Under the pieces are notes generated by a model, which made no database searches, was not told the origin of the DNA, and saw nothing but the letters and a program-made list of their open reading frames with translations. From assembly GCF_014205225.1 (NCBI RefSeq), contig NZ_JACHNB010000001.1:6677501-6741500 (forward strand): a stretch of DNA of 64,000 nt, given 5' to 3'. This stretch comes from Actinoplanes octamycinicus. GTDB taxonomy: Bacteria > Actinomycetota > Actinomycetes > Mycobacteriales > Micromonosporaceae. This document shows positions 60,643 to 64,000 of the stretch, one piece after another. Position 1 is the stretch's first letter; the number at the start of each line of letters is the position of its first letter. The position numbers were made by a program, and so were the translations under genes.

Positions 60643-62454
60643 GCGCGGGCGGACCCGGGAGGTGTCGTGCGGGCGGGACGTGTCGACGTACCGGGGCATC
60701 TCCATCTCGTCGGCGCGCAGCGGCGCGAGGGCCGTGTCGATGCCGGCCATGATCAGGCGGGTGGCCTGCATGGCCTGGGCACCGGGGGTGCCGGTGAGCG
60801 AGGTCAGATCGACCGGGTCGCCGAAGTTGACCGCGACGCGGGGGCGGTGCAGGAGCGCGCGGAGCAGGGCGCGGCCGATGTTCTTCGGGGCCTCGTAGGG
60901 CAGCACCGCATGCGCGCCCCACTGCGCGACCGGGACGACCGGTGCGCCGGTCAGGGTGGCCATCCGGGCGACGCCGGTCTTGCCGCGTTCGGGCCACATC
61001 CACGGGTCGAGGCCGATCCGGCCCTCGGGGTAGACCAGGACGGTGGCGCCGTCCTTGAGGGCCTGGGCGGCGGCCGGGAGGGCGTCGGCGACCTGGGCGG
61101 TGCCGCGGTCGACCCGGATGTGCTCGCAGGCGCGCATGGCGGCGCCGACGATCGGGGCGTCGAAGAGGCCGCCGGTCATCATGATCCGTGGGGCGAGGCC
61201 GGCTTTGTGGCAGGCCGCGACCATGATGATCGGGTCGCTGGGGCTGATGTGGTTGGCGGCCAGGATGATCGGTCCGGTGCGCAGCTCGGCGGGGACCTGG
61301 CCGGTGACCCGCAGCCGGCAGAACGGGAAGATCACCACGCGGGACAGGGCGAGCAGGAATCGCCACAGCAGCGGCGGTCGCCAGGTAGTCGACGTCTCCA
61401 TAGGCGGGCCATGATGGCATGTCCGCGCAGCGGCAGCTAGCAGCCGGTCGGGGTGTCCGACCGCGGGCGGCGAGGCGGGCCACGTGGGGGATGCCGGCGG
61501 TTCGGGCCCGGGCGTGTGCACCCGCAGCCGCACGGTGAAGCCGTCGCTGGAGCGGATCAGGGTGGTGTCGATCTCGAGCTGGTGGATGAGCCAGAGGCCC
61601 CAGCCGGGCAGCGAGGCGTCCGAGGTCGCCGGGACGAGCCCGGCCAGCTGGTCGGCGGGGCCGCTGCCGCAGTCGTGGACGCTGACCACGATGCGGTCCG
61701 GGGCGGCCCAGATCCGCACGGTGACCGGCGGCCGGCCGTGGGAGAGGGCGTTGCCGGCTGCCTCGGAGATGCCGTGGACGAGGTCTTTGAGGGTCTGGTC
61801 GGGCAGCCGGCCGGTGGCGATCCGGCGGAGCGCGTGCCGGGCTTCGGCGGGGGTCCGATCGGTCAGTTCGACCAGCGGGGTGCAGGCTTCCAGGGGGTCG
61901 GGTGGGGGCGGCAGTGGCTCGAAGTCCGGTGGTTCCTGGTAATGGGCGCTGGCGCGGCGCCAGCCCGACGACGCGACCAGCTGCGGGTGGGTGCGTCCGA
62001 CGGCGTCGAGCACCCGGGCGGGGGCGGCGGTGAGGTCGTAGAGGCATCGTCCCCATACGGGGAAGTCCTGCCAGACGGTGTTGACCGCGCTTTCGTACCG
62101 GTCCCAGCCCTCGAACTGCCGGCCGTTGCCGGGGTGCGGCACGTCGCCGGCGATCCGGATCTGCTCGGCGCCCATGGCGAGGTGGAATTCGAACAGCCGG
62201 CGGTAGGTGGCGATGGCCCTGGCCGGGGTGGCGTACAGGCCGCGGTCGACGATGAACTCGACCGGGGTGGGGTCGGACAGCCGGGATCGCAGGAGATTGG
62301 CCTTGCGGTCGTCGTAGCCGATCACGACGGGTTCGCCGGCGGCCAGTCCGTCCTCCACGAAGGGGACGATCAGGCCGAGGAATTCGGCGTCGGAATGGTA
62401 GAAGCCGGCTTCGTGGAAGTGGCCGAGGTAGCCGCGGGCGGCTCCGGTTCTCAT
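60637..62454 (-). CDS. MEDS - anti-sigma-type ATPase - PlsC acyltransferase, in one open frame
   Basis: The frame of 605 codons is unbroken. Residues 10-165 are a MEDS sensor domain ('FHEAGFYHSDAEFLG'). Residues 195-315 are an RsbW-like HATPase_c domain ('ISEAAGNALSHG', 'VHDCGSGPADQ', 'GWGLWLIHQL'). After a 35-residue linker, residues 352-605 are a PlsC acyltransferase with HX4D in 'ANHISPSDP' and 'VYPEGRIG'. Such a fusion is not a standard family. The linker ends in codons with poor GC3 (CTA, GCT, ACA, CAT, CCT) as in untranslated DNA. So it may be a recent fusion, or two genes joined by a lost stop; PlsC could also start alone at ATG 61401. Start ATG 62454. Confidence 0.7.
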   Translation of the reverse strand: MRTGAARGYLGHFHEAGFYHSDAEFLGLIVPFVEDGLAAGEPVVIGYDDRKANLLRSRLSDPTPVEFIVDRGLYATPARAIATYRRLFEFHLAMGAEQIRIAGDVPHPGNGRQFEGWDRYESAVNTVWQDFPVWGRCLYDLTAAPARVLDAVGRTHPQLVASSGWRRASAHYQEPPDFEPLPPPPDPLEACTPLVELTDRTPAEARHALRRIATGRLPDQTLKDLVHGISEAAGNALSHGRPPVTVRIWAAPDRIVVSVHDCGSGPADQLAGLVPATSDASLPGWGLWLIHQLEIDTTLIRSSDGFTVRLRVHTPGPEPPASPTWPASPPAVGHPDRLLAAAARTCHHGPPMETSTTWRPPLLWRFLLALSRVVIFPFCRLRVTGQVPAELRTGPIILAANHISPSDPIIMVAACHKAGLAPRIMMTGGLFDAPIVGAAMRACEHIRVDRGTAQVADALPAAAQALKDGATVLVYPEGRIGLDPWMWPERGKTGVARMATLTGAPVVPVAQWGAHAVLPYEAPKNIGRALLRALLHRPRVAVNFGDPVDLTSLTGTPGAQAMQATRLIMAGIDTALAPLRADEMEMPRYVDTSRPHDTSRVRPRP

Positions 62455-62901
62455 GATCCGGCCCCGGTCTCCGGTGACCTGGCGGTGGCGGGTCGTGGTG
62501 CTGTGGTCATGTCTCAGCCTTCCCCCTGGCGTGGGCGCTGATCTCGGGTTATTGTCCGGGTTGTGGCATGGTTCACCCGAAACGCTCGGTATTTCGGCAT
62601 GCCCGGCTTCACGGTGGTGCAACCGCTTGCTCTTCGGCGAGCTGCGGTATTCGCAGATGGCGTACGCCGCCGGCGCTTGGCATGATCCGGCGGCGATGCG
62701 GTGGGCCGTACCGGAGCTGATCCTCGGCACCCACGGCCACCTGCCCGGTTGTGCCGGACTCGACGCGACGGCCGGTCTCGGTGGCCGGCGCCGGGCGCGT
62801 CGCGAAGGCCGCTTTGGTGGTCTCACCCGGTCGGGTCAATCGGTCGGAACCGTTTTGCGGGTAGATTTCGCAGTCGTCGGCGTAGCCGGGATTGGGAGGA
62901 T
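62455..62901. other. 447-bp divergent intergenic region, no gene seen
   Basis: Lies between divergent MEDS-domain genes. GC3 pattern is not gene-like in any frame. It must contain both promoters, but I cannot place them with confidence. Confidence 0.5.
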
Positions 62902-63744
62902 GTGGCTCGCTTGCCGCTACTCGAACGGCTCAGTCCGGGTGACCACGTCTGCCTGACCGTGGACGACGACATGGTGCGCCGGGAGGCGCTGACCGAGGTG
63001 ATCGAGAGTGGTCTCCGTTACGGGTGCCGGGTGGTCTGTTGCGGCGCCGGCGAGGAGGTCTTCGGGTTCGTGAAGCAGCGTGCCGGTGCGGCGCTGGCGT
63101 CCGGCGCTCTGCGCGTCCCGTCGCTCGAGTCGTCCTATCTGCGCACCGGGGTCTTCGACCCGGTGGTGGCGCTGAGCTACCTGCGGCGCGAGGTCGATGA
63201 GGCGCGAGATGCCGGTTATCCGGGCGTGTACCTGCTCACCGACATGTCGTGGGCGGGCCGTCCGGTGCCGGGGATCGCCGCGTTGCCCGAGTACGAGGCG
63301 CAGGCCAACACGGTCTTCGCGGAGGGGTATGCGCTGGCCGTCTGTGCCTACGACCCGCGGGTCTTCGACGTGCCGGCGTTGCGGGGGTTCGCCCAGGCGC
63401 ATCTGGCCACGGTGGGAACGGGCGCGTCGTTCGATCCGGCTGGTGCGCTGCGGATGCGCCGTACCCGGGATCCGTTCGGGTTGTGCCTGGAGGGTGAGGC
63501 GGACCTGTTGAACCAGGCGGCGCTGAGTGCCGTGGTCGGCCAGGTGCTCGACAGCCTGCCGGCCGGGGTGCCGGCGGCGGTTGTCGACCTGTCCTCCGTG
63601 CGGTTCATGGACACCGCGGCGGCCCGGGTCCTGCTGCTGGCGTGGCAGCGCGCCGCGGGCCGGCTGCAGTTCGTCGGCCAGCCGGCGCTGATGGCCCGAT
63701 TGTTCCAGTTGCACGGTGCCGGCCAGCCGGCCGGCAACGCCTGA
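62902..63744 (+). CDS. MEDS-STAS regulator
   Basis: The 280-residue protein has a MEDS domain in the first 165 residues ('LSPGDHVCLTVDDD', 'GVYLLTDMSWA', 'ALAVCAYDPRVFD'). A STAS domain closes it ('VVDLSSVRFMDTAAARVLLLAW'; the Asp-Thr in FMDTAA replaces the usual D-S phospho-site). MEDS domains sense signals in regulators such as DcmR; STAS domains bind RsbW-like kinases. Start uncertain: GTG 62902 or TTG 62911, which has better spacing from GGGAGGA. Confidence 0.82.
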   Translation: MARLPLLERLSPGDHVCLTVDDDMVRREALTEVIESGLRYGCRVVCCGAGEEVFGFVKQRAGAALASGALRVPSLESSYLRTGVFDPVVALSYLRREVDEARDAGYPGVYLLTDMSWAGRPVPGIAALPEYEAQANTVFAEGYALAVCAYDPRVFDVPALRGFAQAHLATVGTGASFDPAGALRMRRTRDPFGLCLEGEADLLNQAALSAVVGQVLDSLPAGVPAAVVDLSSVRFMDTAAARVLLLAWQRAAGRLQFVGQPALMARLFQLHGAGQPAGNA

Positions 63745-63781
63745 ACGCCATGTCGCCGCGTGTGTCCAGAGGGAATCCCTG

Positions 63782-64000
63782 ATGATCGTTGACGCTCCCG
63801 AGTTCCACCATCCGGCTCTGCTCTATTCCCGGCAGGATGAGTACGTGGCGGCGGTCAGCGGGTTCGTCCGTGCCGCGGCGGACGACGGCAATCCGGTGCT
63901 GGTCGCGGTTCCCGGGGCGAACCTGCGGCTGCTGCGCGGCGCGCTCGCCGATGTCGGGGCTCGGGTCACCTTTGCGGACATGGCGGTGGCCGGCCGCAAT
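63782..64000 (+). CDS. MEDS-domain protein, 3'-truncated by the window
   Basis: Only 73 residues are visible: 'FHHPALLYSRQDEYVAAVSG', then 'VLVAVPGANLRLLRGAL', the start of a MEDS domain. By analogy with its neighbours a HATPase_c or STAS domain probably follows outside the window. It lies 37 bp downstream of the MEDS-STAS gene in the same direction; GAGGGAATCC is a weak ribosome site. Confidence 0.8.
   Translation, partial: MIVDAPEFHHPALLYSRQDEYVAAVSGFVRAAADDGNPVLVAVPGANLRLLRGALADVGARVTFADMAVAGRN

Noticed and set aside
62453..62956. 167-codon plus-strand frame in the divergent MEDS intergenic region
   Set aside because: Codon third positions lack the GC bias of real genes here, and it overlaps both neighbours' starts.
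1..64000. Insertion sequences, integrases, tRNAs, rRNAs, riboswitches
   Set aside because: None recognised by protein motif or by obvious conserved RNA sequence; short structured RNAs could be missed by eye.

Overview
The window is very GC-rich (G or C at almost every third codon position) and has many GTG starts, translationally coupled ATGA/GTGA gene pairs, and several apparently leaderless genes. Its families (LAL-type LuxR regulators, SigE-family sigma factor, MEDS-domain regulators, ricin-lectin secreted proteins) point to a filamentous actinobacterium, most likely Micromonosporaceae such as Actinoplanes. This is inferred from composition and gene content; no rRNA or tRNA gene is present to confirm it. 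I see no CRISPR array, transposase or integrase.

Layout. 1-6577: two tandem paralogous STAND proteins. The first is cut by the window edge; the second is complete and reads TIR - CHAT protease - NB-ARC - TPR, an architecture of bacterial immunity or signalling proteins. 6578-16158: a secreted lectin/beta-helix protein, a CPBP membrane protease, an MFS transporter, an ECF-like sigma factor, and a leftward run of FHA protein, unknown protein, RmlD-like reductase, degenerate alpha/beta hydrolase and VOC protein. 16159-21460: a LuxR operon with a small leader protein, an ATPase-less LuxR protein and a full LAL regulator. 21488-24222: a peptidase module with a papain-like protein on one strand and, divergent from it, a subtilase without signal peptide coupled to a stand-alone inhibitor-I9-like protein. 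24594-26221: sigma factor plus membrane partner. 26430-29615: TetR/FAD monooxygenase pair, GNAT, PIN toxin-antitoxin pair. 30025-33687: gabT-gabD with a divergent LysR.

33695-36918: erythromycin-esterase-like protein, a 42-codon ORF, a serine hydrolase and a membrane protein. 37016-41564: an NIS siderophore cassette (two IucA/IucC synthetases and a PLP decarboxylase) without visible transporter. 41742-44051: TetR and a KstD-type flavoprotein. 44106-51326: a NAGPA-type glycosidase, YbaB-like protein, truncated hemoglobin, epimerase, and an operon containing a TSUP permease, a heme-degradation-like protein and a 30-residue membrane protein. 51407-56556: EEP hydrolase, HEAT-like protein, GNAT, ohrR-ohr and a pentapeptide-repeat protein. 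56840-64000: MerR, a MarR-GNAT fusion, and a cluster of three MEDS-domain proteins, one apparently fused to a PlsC acyltransferase.

Three things stand out. The first is the STAND pair. The second is the subtilase / solo-I9 / papain-like module. The third is a set of at least nine short tandem-repeat arrays, several of which begin exactly at, and duplicate, the stop codon of the neighbouring gene.
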